Assembly (NCBI GenBank): GCA_021803025.1 | Contig: JAJZQV010000024.1 | Coordinates: 1 to 34,069 of the forward strand | Source: Actinomycetes bacterium | GTDB lineage: Bacteria > Actinomycetota > Actinomycetes > Propionibacteriales > Propionibacteriaceae | Length of the DNA: 34,069 nucleotides | Direction of reading: 5' to 3' | Part shown: positions 6,866 through 15,430 of the stretch, piece after piece | Layout: each line of letters begins with the position of its first letter | Numbering within the stretch: the stretch's first letter is position 1 | The notes under the pieces: model-generated | What the model saw: the letters and a program-made list of their open reading frames with translations, nothing else | Told to the model about the DNA's origin: nothing | The model's database searches: none | Translations under genes and position numbers: made by a program

Positions 6866-8395
6866 ATGTTGAGTCGTCGATCTGTCCTCATAGGCGCCGC
6901 AATGAGCGCCGCAGCTGTGGCGGGACTGTCCGCCTGCAGCGGTGATGCCCCTGCCGGCGGGAGCTCAGCCTCCAAGGAGGTCGTGCTGGGCATCCTTCAG
7001 GAGCCCAAGTCGTGGAACCCTGCGATCGCGCACGTCGGTCACCTGCTGCAGCCATACCAGTTCGTCTATGACTCCCTGCTGCTCCGGAAGTCCGACGGCA
7101 CCCTCGCGCCCATGCTGGCGACGAGCTGGAAGTACACCGACGACGCCCAGACCGTCCTGGAGCTCACGCTCCGGACCGATGTCACCTTCTCCGACGGGGC
7201 GGCGTTCGACGCGACAGCCGCGAAGGCGAACCTCGACCACTTCAAGGTTGCCAACGGCCCGCAGGCCGCCATGCTCCAGAACTTCGAGTCGGCCACAGCG
7301 GTCGACGCCAAGACGCTGCGGATCAAGCTCAAGATCGCCGACCCGGCGTTCGAGTACTACCTGAGCCAGGCAGCCGGGCTCATGGGCTCTCCGGCCGCCA
7401 TCACCGGCAAGGACATCGACCTCATGCCGGTCGGCTCAGGCCCCTACATCATGGTCAAGGACCAGTCCGTCAAGGGGTCGCAGTACGTCTTCACGCCGCG
7501 GAAGGGCTACTGGAACCCCAGCCTCCAGAAGTTCACGATGGTGACGCTCAAGCTGCTGGCCGACCTCACGGCCCGGGTGAACGCGGTGACGACCGGTCAG
7601 GTCGACGCGACGCTCCTCGACGCCACCACCGCCCAGCAGGCGAATGCTGCCGGGCTCAAGGAGCTGTCCTGGCCCGTCGACTGGCAGGGGCTCCTCCTCT
7701 TCGACCGCGACGGCAAGGTGGCCCCGCCGCTCAAGGATGTCCGTGTCCGACAGGCCATCAACTACGCACTCAACAGGGACGCCCTCCTCAAGAACGTGGC
7801 CATGGGCGCCGGAACAGTGACCTCTCAGGTCTTCGGCCCGGAGTCGGGATCCTTCCTTCCCGAGCTGGAGTCGCGCTACGCCTACGACCCGGCCAAGGCC
7901 AAGCAGCTGCTGTCCGACGCGGGCTACGCGTCCGGCTTCGATCTCACGTTGCCTCTGCCGCCCGGCATCGAGACTCTTCTCAACTACGTCAAGCAGCAGC
8001 TCGGCGACGTGGGCATCCGGGTGAACCTCGTCGCGGTGCCGATCGCCGACTACCAGTCGACGCTCGGCAAGGGCACGTACGCCGCCGCCTGGTTCAGCCT
8101 CTTCCAGGGCCCGACCTGGGTCGCCTGCAACCAGCTGATCGTGCCCAGCACGCTCTACAACCCCTTCAAGTCGACGACGCCCGAGCTGAAAGCACTCCTC
8201 GACGCCACCCAGGCGGCCGGCGCCCAGGTGGGCGAGAAGGGCAAGGCGGTCAACACCTACGTCACGGAGAACGCCTGGTTCGCACCGTTCTACCGGGTCA
8301 ACCAGATCTACTTCTACGACTCCAAGAAGCTGAAGGTCACCCCGCAGGTCCAGATGGCCGTGCCGACCCCCTACGACTACGAGCCGGCTTCCTGA
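6866..8395 (+). CDS. ABC transporter family-5 solute-binding lipoprotein
   Basis: A 509-residue extracytoplasmic substrate-binding protein of the SBP_bac_5 (DppA/OppA/NikA) family. The N-terminus MLSRRSVLIG, then a hydrophobic stretch and the lipobox GLSAC, predicts a Tat-type lipoprotein signal. Family segments include the strand W-N-P-A after the mature N-terminus, LLRKSDGTLAPMLATSW, VTFSDGAAFDA and DVRVRQAINYALNRDALL. GGAGCAG precedes the ATG. It is followed by permease and ATPase genes on the same strand. Family-5 proteins bind oligopeptides but also sugars, nickel and other solutes; the GH3 and HAD genes at the end of the cluster hint at a glycosylated ligand. The specific substrate cannot be read from the sequence. 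Confidence 0.92.
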   Translation: MLSRRSVLIGAAMSAAAVAGLSACSGDAPAGGSSASKEVVLGILQEPKSWNPAIAHVGHLLQPYQFVYDSLLLRKSDGTLAPMLATSWKYTDDAQTVLELTLRTDVTFSDGAAFDATAAKANLDHFKVANGPQAAMLQNFESATAVDAKTLRIKLKIADPAFEYYLSQAAGLMGSPAAITGKDIDLMPVGSGPYIMVKDQSVKGSQYVFTPRKGYWNPSLQKFTMVTLKLLADLTARVNAVTTGQVDATLLDATTAQQANAAGLKELSWPVDWQGLLLFDRDGKVAPPLKDVRVRQAINYALNRDALLKNVAMGAGTVTSQVFGPESGSFLPELESRYAYDPAKAKQLLSDAGYASGFDLTLPLPPGIETLLNYVKQQLGDVGIRVNLVAVPIADYQSTLGKGTYAAAWFSLFQGPTWVACNQLIVPSTLYNPFKSTTPELKALLDATQAAGAQVGEKGKAVNTYVTENAWFAPFYRVNQIYFYDSKKLKVTPQVQMAVPTPYDYEPAS

Positions 8396-8431
8396 CAGGC
8401 GACAGGGCGTGGGGCGGGTCTCAGTCTCCCG

Positions 8432-8447
8432 GCTCGTCCGTACGAGC
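8432..8447 (+). other. Intergenic hairpin between binding protein and permease
   Basis: GCTCGT-CCGT-ACGAGC forms a compact 6-bp stem with a 4-nt loop in the 85-bp gap between the binding-protein and permease genes, with additional G-rich/C-rich flanks that could lengthen it. Such hairpins often stabilise the upstream mRNA or partly terminate, giving more binding protein than permease. This is inference from position and structure. Confidence 0.35.
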
Positions 8448-8480
8448 TGACCCCGTCCCGCGCCGACCAAGGAGCACCAC

Positions 8481-9422
8481 ATGTTGCAGTTCATCGCGAA
8501 ACGGCTCGTTGCCGGAGTCGTCGCACTGTTCGTCGTCGCCTGCCTCACCTTCGTGCTGCTCTACAGCACGAGCGGCGACGTCGCCCGGAACATCATGGGC
8601 GACCAGGCGTCCGCGGCGTCCGTCGCTGCCAAGGCGCACGAGCTCGGCCTCGACCAGCCGCTGATGTCACGGCTCTCTTCATGGCTGTGGCAGGCCACCC
8701 ACCTGCAGTTCGGTACCTCGTGGTTCACCAGCCAGCCGGTGTTCACGGCGATCGCGAACCGCTTGCCCCTGACGCTGACCATGGTCTGTGTCGCGATCCT
8801 GCTGATCGGGGTCGTCGCCACCTTCCTCGGGGTGACGGCGGCAGTGAAGCGGGGCGCAGCCGACCGCGCCGTCCAGATCATGGCTGTCCTCGCGGCATCG
8901 CTGCCCGGCTACATTGTCGGGATCGTGCTCGTGCTGGTGTTCGCCATCCAGCTGAGGTGGTTCCCTGCGATCTCGCGCATCGGACCTCGGTCGGGGGCTG
9001 CTGTGTGGGTCGCCTCGCTCACGCTGCCCGTCGTCGCCCTCATGCTCAACGGGATCGCGGGAGCAGCGCAGCAGATCCGCAGCGCCTTCATCAAGCAGCT
9101 CGAGCAGGACTACGTACGGACGTTGCGCTCCCGGGGGATCCCCGAGCGGGAGATCCTGTTCCGCCACGTCCTCCGGGCCGCCGCTCCGGCGGGGCTCACC
9201 GTGCTGAGTCTCCAGTTCATCTCGCTGCTCGGCGGGGTCGTCATCATCGAGTCGATCTTCGCTCTGCCCGGCCTTGGGAGCCTCGCCGTCAGCGCGACGA
9301 CGCAGGGCGACCTTCCCTTGGTCATGGGCGTCGTCATCTACACCGTTGCCATCGTCGTCGTGGTCAATCTCCTGGTCGACGTCGCCAACGGATGGCTCAA
9401 CCCGAAGGTGCGTGTCTCATGA
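8481..9422 (+). CDS. DppB-type ABC transporter permease
   Basis: A 313-residue inner-membrane permease. The N-terminus MLQFIAKRLVAGVVALFVV is the standard first helix of DppB/OppB proteins, with a large extracytoplasmic loop after it and five further helices. The EAA-like coupling motif is visible at about residues 205-228 (YVRTLRSRGIPEREILFRHV). AAGGAGCACC precedes the ATG. The stop overlaps the next gene by 4 bp. It should pair with the permease half of the following fused protein to form the membrane channel. Confidence 0.92.
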   Translation: MLQFIAKRLVAGVVALFVVACLTFVLLYSTSGDVARNIMGDQASAASVAAKAHELGLDQPLMSRLSSWLWQATHLQFGTSWFTSQPVFTAIANRLPLTLTMVCVAILLIGVVATFLGVTAAVKRGAADRAVQIMAVLAASLPGYIVGIVLVLVFAIQLRWFPAISRIGPRSGAAVWVASLTLPVVALMLNGIAGAAQQIRSAFIKQLEQDYVRTLRSRGIPEREILFRHVLRAAAPAGLTVLSLQFISLLGGVVIIESIFALPGLGSLAVSATTQGDLPLVMGVVIYTVAIVVVVNLLVDVANGWLNPKVRVS

Positions 9423-11236
9423 GTGCTGTCGTCGACGACGTCTCGGCACAGGCCGAGCCGGGCGGACTGGGGGGAGCCGTCAAGCGACCCGGTGTCGCGG
9501 GTCGCCTCTTCCGCAACCCGATGGGTACGGCCTCGGTCCTGCTGCTGGCCGTCATCGTCCTCTCCGCCGTGCTGGCCGGGGTGCTTGCCCCGCACGACCC
9601 GGCCCGCGCCACGGACAACGTGCTCACCGGCCCGACCGCCCTGAACCTCCTCGGCACCGACTCGAACGGCCGTGACATCCTCTCCAGGTTGCTCTTCGGG
9701 GCCCGCGGGACCCTCATGTCGGCGGCCATCGCGGCCGTTGTCGCCATCCTCATCGGTTTGCCTGCCGGACTGCTCGCGGGTTACTACGGCAAGTGGTTCG
9801 ACGGGCTGTCGAGCTGGGCCACCAACATCCTCATGGCCCTCCCCGGCATGATCGTGCTCTTGGCCGTGCGCGCTGCGGTGGGCCCGAACATCTACCTGAC
9901 GATGGTGATCTTCGGTGTCCTCATGTCGCCGGGCTTCTTCCGCCTCGTGCGGACGGCGACCCAGTCCGTACGTAATGAGCTGTACGTCGATGCCGCCAGG
10001 GTCGCCGGGTTGTCCGACCTGTCCATCATGGGGCGTCACATCCTCGGCGTCGTTCGAGCACCGGTCATCATCCAGGCGGCCATGGTCAGCGGTATCGCGA
10101 TCTCGTTCCAGTCGTCCCTCGAGTTCCTCGGCCTGGGCGACCCGAGCGCTGCCACCTGGGGCGTGATGGTCAACGACGGGTTCCGCAACATCTACCGCCA
10201 GCCGCTCGCCCTGCTGTGGCCGACCCTGGCCATCTCGCTGACCATCGGATCCTTCGTGCTCCTGGCCAACGCCCTCAGGGATGCTCTCGAGGACCACGTC
10301 AATGTCAAGGAGAAGACGTCCGCGTCACGACGGCCCGCCACGGTGGCGGCCGTGCCGGCGACGGTGGCGGCCGAGCCCGTCGACGCCCACCTCTGCGAGG
10401 TCAGGGACCTCCGGATCGAGTACCCACAACCCGGTGGCGAACGCAAGACCGTGGTGGACGGGGCGTCCTGGTACGTCGATCGTGACGAGGTGCTCGGCAT
10501 CGTGGGCGAGTCGGGATCGGGCAAGTCGCAGACGGCGTTCGCCGTGCTCGGCCTGCTGCCCGACAACGCTCTCGTCACGAGCGGTCAGATCCTCTTCGAG
10601 GGGAAGCGGACCATCGACACAGCCAGCCGACGCATCGACCAGAGCGCGCTCACCGGGCTGCGTGGTCGACGGATCTCGTACATCCCCCAGGAGCCGATGA
10701 GCAACCTCGACCCCTCGTTCACGATCGGGTCGCAGCTTGTCCGGCCGATGACCCGCATCCTCGGGATCTCGAAGTCAGAGGCGGTGACCAAAGCTCTCGA
10801 CCTGCTGTCCGCTGTGGGGATCCCGAACCCGAAACGGACGTTCTCCGCCTATCCCCACCAGGTCTCGGGAGGCATGGCCCAGCGCGTTCTCATCGCTGGC
10901 GCAATCTCCTGCGACCCGGACCTGATCATCGCCGACGAGCCGACAACCGCTCTTGACGTGACCGTGCAGGCTGAGGTTCTCGATGTGATCCGGGATCTCC
11001 AGACTGAGCTCCATCAAGGGATCATCCTCGTGACACACAACTTCGGCGTGGTCGCGGACATCTGCGACCGCGTGGCCGTCATGCAGAACGGCCGGATCGT
11101 CGAGCAGGGCGACGTCCGGACGATCCTGCGACATCCCGCACACGAGTACACGCAGATGCTGCTGCAGTCGATGCTCGTCGGGAAGCCGCCGCTGACCCGG
11201 TTGATGTCCGACTCCGCCACAGGAGGCATGAAGTGA
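9419..11236 (+). CDS. Fused DppC-type permease and DppD-type ATPase
   Basis: A single 605-residue open frame joins two transporter subunits. Residues about 1-295 are a six-helix DppC-like permease with the EAA motif YVDAARVAGLSDLSIMGRHI. A linker with a repeated Ala-Val-Pro-type sequence (about 300-325) leads to an ABC ATPase with Walker A GESGSGKS (near 362), signature SGGMAQRV, Walker B DLIIADEPTTALD and a C-terminal oligopeptide-type extension. The start ATG at 9419 overlaps the upstream permease stop (ATGA). Fusions of this type are known in some actinobacterial and rhizobial family-5 transporters. The longer open frame upstream of 9419 is a shadow of the dppB gene. A second, separate ATPase follows, so the complex would have two different ATPases, as in Dpp/Opp systems. 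Confidence 0.9.
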   Translation: MSAVVDDVSAQAEPGGLGGAVKRPGVAGRLFRNPMGTASVLLLAVIVLSAVLAGVLAPHDPARATDNVLTGPTALNLLGTDSNGRDILSRLLFGARGTLMSAAIAAVVAILIGLPAGLLAGYYGKWFDGLSSWATNILMALPGMIVLLAVRAAVGPNIYLTMVIFGVLMSPGFFRLVRTATQSVRNELYVDAARVAGLSDLSIMGRHILGVVRAPVIIQAAMVSGIAISFQSSLEFLGLGDPSAATWGVMVNDGFRNIYRQPLALLWPTLAISLTIGSFVLLANALRDALEDHVNVKEKTSASRRPATVAAVPATVAAEPVDAHLCEVRDLRIEYPQPGGERKTVVDGASWYVDRDEVLGIVGESGSGKSQTAFAVLGLLPDNALVTSGQILFEGKRTIDTASRRIDQSALTGLRGRRISYIPQEPMSNLDPSFTIGSQLVRPMTRILGISKSEAVTKALDLLSAVGIPNPKRTFSAYPHQVSGGMAQRVLIAGAISCDPDLIIADEPTTALDVTVQAEVLDVIRDLQTELHQGIILVTHNFGVVADICDRVAVMQNGRIVEQGDVRTILRHPAHEYTQMLLQSMLVGKPPLTRLMSDSATGGMK

Positions 11237-12174
11237 ACGCCCATGGTTCAGAAGACCCGGCCGAGGTTCTCGACGACATCGTCGGCCACATCCCTCCTGT
11301 GTCCGCAACGCCGGCGCGCGGCAAGCATCTGCTCGACATCGTCGACCTTCGAGTCGCCTACCCTACAAAGGGCTTCCTGTCCCGGCCCGTCGAAGTCCTG
11401 CACGGGGTCTCCGTCGCGGTGGAGGAGGGCCGCACCATGGGCCTGGTCGGCGAATCCGGTTCTGGTAAGACCACGCTGGGGCGCGCGGTGCTGGGGCTCG
11501 CCCCGGTGACCGGGGGCAGCATCACCTTCGACGGGCACGAGATAGCACACGCAAGCCGGTCCGAGCGCCGCAAGATGGCAGCCGACATCCAGGTGGTGTT
11601 CCAGGACCCGTACACCTCACTGAACCCGTCGATGACGATCGGCGACATCCTGTCGGAGCCCCTCGGCAGCCAGGGAATCTCCGGCGCCGAAGCGCGAAAG
11701 CGCGTGAGGAACCTCCTCGACCGGGTGAAGCTGCCGGTGGACTCGATGGACCGGCTACCCCGGGAGTTCTCAGGCGGCCAGCGTCAACGCGTGGCCATCG
11801 CCAGAGCCCTCGCGCTGGAGCCGCGGCTCATCGTGTGCGACGAACCGGTGTCGGCGCTCGACCTGTCGACCCAGGCACGCGTGCTCGACCTGCTGCTCGA
11901 GATCCAGGAGCAGACAGGAGTCTCGTACCTGTTCGTCTCCCACGACCTCGACGTCATCCGGCACGTCAGCCATCGGGTCGCGGTGATGTACAAGGGCGAG
12001 ATCGTGGAGCAGGGCTTGTCAGGCAAGGTCACCGAGTCTCCTGACCATCCCTACACTCGCCGACTCATGTTGGCCTCGCCGGTCCCCGACCCCGACCAGC
12101 AGGCGAAGCGGCGAGAGGAACGCCGTGCGTTTGCCGCGAAAGTGGCATCGCAGCTCGGCGAACCGGCCGCCTGA
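11233..12174 (+). CDS. DppF-type ABC transporter ATPase
   Basis: A 313-residue ATP-binding subunit. Walker A is GESGSGKTT (near residue 75), the Q-loop is VVFQDPYTSLNPSM, the signature is SGGQRQRVAIARAL, Walker B is LIVCDEPVSALD and the switch is SHDLDVIRH. A C-terminal oligopeptide-transporter segment (HPYTRRLMLASPVPDPD) follows. The GTG at 11233 has AGGAGG close upstream and overlaps the end of the fused permease-ATPase. About 30 residues precede the ABC domain, so a shorter start is possible. It completes a five-domain Dpp/Opp-like importer encoded by four genes. Confidence 0.92.
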   Translation: MNAHGSEDPAEVLDDIVGHIPPVSATPARGKHLLDIVDLRVAYPTKGFLSRPVEVLHGVSVAVEEGRTMGLVGESGSGKTTLGRAVLGLAPVTGGSITFDGHEIAHASRSERRKMAADIQVVFQDPYTSLNPSMTIGDILSEPLGSQGISGAEARKRVRNLLDRVKLPVDSMDRLPREFSGGQRQRVAIARALALEPRLIVCDEPVSALDLSTQARVLDLLLEIQEQTGVSYLFVSHDLDVIRHVSHRVAVMYKGEIVEQGLSGKVTESPDHPYTRRLMLASPVPDPDQQAKRREERRAFAAKVASQLGEPAA

Positions 12175-12177
12175 CGC

Positions 12178-12450
12178 TCACTTCACCGTGCGGCCTGCGC
12201 TCTCGAGGTACCTGACAATCCCGCAGGTGCGATTCGAGACCAGTGACAATGTGCCATTGATTGCCAGGTGCGCTTCCCCGCCCTTCAATTGGGATATTGC
12301 GGAGCCACCGGGAACCGTGAAAGCAGGCGGGTATCCCCGTCCCAGCGGAGCGGGCGTCAGCTCCCCAGCGCAGTTGAATTTCGGAAAGTCATGTGGCTGC
12401 CGCAGAATCGCCCTCCCCGGCAACTGACAACGCACGGCAATCCTTTGCAC
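12178..12450 (-). CDS. Possible 90-residue protein or fragment in the transporter-HAD gap
   Basis: This 329-bp gap (12175-12503) is noticeably less GC-rich than its surroundings. On the minus strand it holds a 90-codon frame whose second half (for example GGEAHLAINGTLSLVSNRTC) looks like beta-rich secreted protein sequence with two Cys, ending at 12178. The N-terminal part is poorer, and no good ribosome binding site was seen. It could be the 3' remnant of a secreted protein, a small gene, or a chance frame. I do not recognise a family. The gap must also hold any promoter for the HAD-GH3 pair; a TATAGC hexamer near 12459 is a weak -10 candidate. Confidence 0.25.
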   Translation of the reverse strand: MQRIAVRCQLPGRAILRQPHDFPKFNCAGELTPAPLGRGYPPAFTVPGGSAISQLKGGEAHLAINGTLSLVSNRTCGIVRYLESAGRTVK

Positions 12451-12503
12451 ACAGACCCTATAGCGAGTGGACTGAACAGTAATTCGCGCCAGAGGAGGCC
12501 GCC

Positions 12504-13421
12504 GTGAGCCGTACGCAAGACCGGGTCGAGACAGCTGGCGATATCGTCGCCGAACTGACCGCCTTCCGTCCGAATGGCGGCTATTTCATCGGGGTCGACT
12601 CGGACGGCTGCGTCTTCGACGCGATGGAGATCAAGCACAAGGAGTGCTTCATCCCGGCGACCATCAAGTGCTGGCACCTCCAGGCCGCCTCGTCGTTGGT
12701 CCGTGAGACGGCCGAGTTCGTCAACCTCTACTCGGATGGGCGAGGCCTCAACCGCTGGCTCGCGCTGATCAGGGTATTCGCACTGTTGCGAGCTCGCCCC
12801 GAGGTCCAGAAGCGCGGCGTCAAGGTGCCCACAGGCGCAGCCCTGTCCGATTTCGTGGCCTCGGGGGCTCCGCTGAGCGCCGCCGGGCTGCGGCAATACG
12901 CCGCGCTGCACCCCAGTCCTGAGCTGGAGACCGCGCTGAGCTGGACCGACGAGGTCGACGAGCGCATCGCGGACATGGTGCACGACGTGCCCCCCTTCGA
13001 TGGTGTTCGAGAAGGTCTCGCAGCCGCATCCCTCCGCGCCGACCTCATGGTCGTCTCGGCGACTCCCCAAGAGGCCCTCGTCCGAGAGTGGACGGAGCAC
13101 AACCTGATCGGCTACATGGACCTCATCGCCGGTCAGGAGGCGGGCACCAAGAAGCGTCACCTCGAGCTCGCGGCCAAGGGTAAGTACGACGCCGACCACA
13201 TCCTGCTGATCGGGGATGCACCAGCCGACCGCGACACCGCGGCTGCCGAAGGCGTGCTGTTCTACCCGATCAACCCGGGCGACGAGGCCCAGTCGTGGCG
13301 CCGTTTCCACGACGAGGCGCTCGACCGCTTCCTGACAGGCCGCTACGCCGGCGCCTACGAGGACGCTCTCATCGCCGAGTTCACCTCGCTGCTGCCCCAC
13401 ACGCCGTCCTGGCGGATCTGA
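12504..13421 (+). CDS. HAD-superfamily hydrolase
   Basis: A 305-residue protein with HAD motif I as GVDSDGCVFDAM (nucleophile Asp32, acid/base Asp34), motif II in LMVVSATPQ, motif III Lys in GTKKRH and motif IV as LIGDAPADRD. A large cap insert of some 130 residues lies between motifs I and II, so it is a subclass-I enzyme with an unusually big helical cap. Most such enzymes remove phosphate from small metabolites. The GTG at 12504 follows a clear AGAGGAGG site. The stop is 29 bp before the GH3 gene, and a 10-bp sequence, GGATCTGAAG, is duplicated 18 bp apart across that junction. Genomic context suggests dephosphorylation of a sugar released or activated in the same pathway; this is inference. 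Confidence 0.8.
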   Translation: MSRTQDRVETAGDIVAELTAFRPNGGYFIGVDSDGCVFDAMEIKHKECFIPATIKCWHLQAASSLVRETAEFVNLYSDGRGLNRWLALIRVFALLRARPEVQKRGVKVPTGAALSDFVASGAPLSAAGLRQYAALHPSPELETALSWTDEVDERIADMVHDVPPFDGVREGLAAASLRADLMVVSATPQEALVREWTEHNLIGYMDLIAGQEAGTKKRHLELAAKGKYDADHILLIGDAPADRDTAAAEGVLFYPINPGDEAQSWRRFHDEALDRFLTGRYAGAYEDALIAEFTSLLPHTPSWRI

Positions 13422-13450
13422 AGTCACAGAAGGATCTGAAGGAGAATCCC

Positions 13451-15178
13451 ATGCCACGTACAGTCGACCTCCGCGCCCTCCCCTACCGTCTCGACGACGA
13501 CGGCGTCTCCTGGGTCGAGGAGACCCTCGCAGGGCTCACCCTCGAGCAGAAGGTGGGCCAGCTGTTCGTCAACCTGTTCCACTTCGGGCAGGACACGTTC
13601 AGCGGCAACGTCGGCAGCAACGCCGAGATCCTCGACAGGTACAGGATCGGCGGCGCCCGGTACCATGGCGGCTCGGCTGCCGAGGTTCAGGGCCTGATCA
13701 ACTCGCTGCAGGCCGCGTCGCGGATCCCGCTCCTGGTCGCGGCGAACTGCGAGTCCGGCGGCAACGGGGCGTCCAACGACGGGACCTACATCGCCACGGG
13801 AGCCCAGTGCGAGGCATCGGGCGGTGAGGAGGTCCCGTACCGGACCGGGCTCGTCTCCGGTCGCGAAGCCGGAGCGCTCGGCGTCAACGTGATCTTCGCC
13901 CCGATCGTCGACATCCTCACGAACTGGCGGAACACGATTGTCAACACCCGTGCGCACGGCACGACCGCCTCGGACGTGATCCGGTCCACGGGCGCGAAGG
14001 CGCGCGGCATCCGCGACGCGAACCAGGACATCGCGGTCTGCATCAAGCACTTCCCCGGCGACGGCTCCGAGGAGCGCGACCAGCACCTCGTGCTCGGCGT
14101 CAACGAGCTCAGCCCTGGGGACTGGGACGCGTCGTACGGCCAGGTGTACCGCCACCACATCGACGCCGGCGTCGAGATGATCATGGCCGGCCACATCGCG
14201 CTGCCCGCGTACTCCAAGAAGCTCGACCCCAGCCTCGCCGACCGCGACATCATGCCCGCGACCCTGGCACCCGAGCTGCTCCAGGACCTGCTCAAGACCC
14301 AGCTCGGCTTCAACGGCGTCGTCATCACCGATGCAAGCCACATGCTCGGCATGACGAGCGCCATGCGCCGCCAGGACTACGTCCCCCGCGCGATCGCGTC
14401 CGGCTGCGACATGTTCCTGTTCTTCAACGACACAGCCGAGGACTTCGGCTTCATGGTCGACGGGGTGAGGAACGGCGTCATCACCGCGGAGCGCCTCGAC
14501 GACGCCGTACGGCGCGTGCTGGGCCTCAAGGCCAAGCTCGGGCTCCCGGCGAAACAGGTCGCCGGGACCCTGCAGCGCACGCCCGACGACCTCGCGGTCA
14601 TCGGCTGCGAGGAACACCTGCGCTGGCAGGCCGAGGCGGCGGACGCCTCGATCACGCTCGTCAAGAACACCCTCGACCAGCTCCCGATCAGGCCCGAGAC
14701 GCACCGGCGGATCCGGCTGTACTACCTCGACACCGAGGGCGGCGGCATCTACGAGTCGAGCCCCGTGGCCCGCGACACGATCGTGGCCGAGCTCGAGAAC
14801 AGGGGCTTCGAGGTCACCCTCAACGACGGCAGCAGCCGGGTCAAAGGCCCCACCCTGGCGTACCGCAACGAGGTGGACGCCGCGATCGTGGTCGCCAACA
14901 TCGTCGGCTACGCGGCCGAGAACAACTACCGGATCCGCTGGAAGACGCCCATGAGCACCGACTGCCCCTGGTACGTCCACGAGGTGCCGACCGTCATGGT
15001 CAGCCTCAACTTCACCACCCACCTCCACGACGCGACCATGGTCAAGGCCTACATCAACGCCTACAACGACAACCCCCAGACCATCCGCCTCGTCATCGAC
15101 AAGCTCATGGGCGACTCCGAGTTCCGCGGCCAGTACAACGACCTCGTCTGGACCGAGAAGTGGCAGGCAAAGCTCTGA
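13451..15178 (+). CDS. GH3-family glycosidase (NagZ-like dyad, two-domain)
   Basis: A 575-residue glycoside hydrolase family 3 protein without signal peptide, hence probably cytoplasmic. The ATG at 13451 follows GAAGGAGAATCCC. Residues about 20-370 form the TIM-barrel domain, with the family motif KHFPGDGSEERDQH (199-212) and the nucleophile loop VVITDASHMLG (Asp294). The Asp-x-His pair (D210, H212) is the acid/base dyad known from NagZ-type beta-N-acetylglucosaminidases; the usual PGHG is PGDG here (Asp204). Residues about 400-575 form the GH3 C-terminal domain. Beta-N-acetylhexosaminidase-like activity on an imported amino-sugar conjugate is the best reading; a different beta-glycoside remains possible. 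Confidence 0.88.
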   Translation: MPRTVDLRALPYRLDDDGVSWVEETLAGLTLEQKVGQLFVNLFHFGQDTFSGNVGSNAEILDRYRIGGARYHGGSAAEVQGLINSLQAASRIPLLVAANCESGGNGASNDGTYIATGAQCEASGGEEVPYRTGLVSGREAGALGVNVIFAPIVDILTNWRNTIVNTRAHGTTASDVIRSTGAKARGIRDANQDIAVCIKHFPGDGSEERDQHLVLGVNELSPGDWDASYGQVYRHHIDAGVEMIMAGHIALPAYSKKLDPSLADRDIMPATLAPELLQDLLKTQLGFNGVVITDASHMLGMTSAMRRQDYVPRAIASGCDMFLFFNDTAEDFGFMVDGVRNGVITAERLDDAVRRVLGLKAKLGLPAKQVAGTLQRTPDDLAVIGCEEHLRWQAEAADASITLVKNTLDQLPIRPETHRRIRLYYLDTEGGGIYESSPVARDTIVAELENRGFEVTLNDGSSRVKGPTLAYRNEVDAAIVVANIVGYAAENNYRIRWKTPMSTDCPWYVHEVPTVMVSLNFTTHLHDATMVKAYINAYNDNPQTIRLVIDKLMGDSEFRGQYNDLVWTEKWQAKL

Positions 15179-15182
15179 GATC

Positions 15183-15367
15183 GTGACGGTTCCGGCGTTC
15201 GAGCGCGAGTTCCCGTTCCTCACCGTACGCGGACGCGGACGAGGTGGCCCAGCTCCTCGACGGGACCGAGGTCGCGAGAGCTGATGTCGGGGTGGCGACA
15301 CCGAAGCTGGCGCTGGAGACAGTGCTCACGCCCGGGCGAGCTCACTGCCGTCGGACCCCTCCTGTTC
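15183..15367 (+). pseudogene. Broken gene fragment downstream of GH3
   Basis: A GTG at 15183 opens a protein-like start (VTVPAFEREFPFLT) that runs into a stop after about 38 codons, while the next frame continues smoothly as YADADEVAQLLDGTEVARA then DVGVATPKLALETVL before ending near 15367. The switch point is at a doubled CGCGGA unit, a natural slippage site. Taken together this looks like the 5' part of a gene that was frameshifted and cut off. The family is not recognised. It immediately precedes the large inverted repeat. Confidence 0.4.
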
Positions 15368-15430
15368 CCTTTTGATCGCCACCACCGGACCATCGACGGT
15401 CGCTGGACTTCCCTGGCGTCGAACGGGCGG

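Noticed and set aside
13415-13442. GGATCTGAAG duplicated at the HAD-GH3 junction
   Set aside because: Only 10 bp, two copies; likely a small local duplication with no visible function.
13424-15301. Minus-strand open frame of 625 codons antisense to GH3
   Set aside because: Asp/Val/Gly/His-rich shadow of the GH3 coding strand with no recognisable domain.
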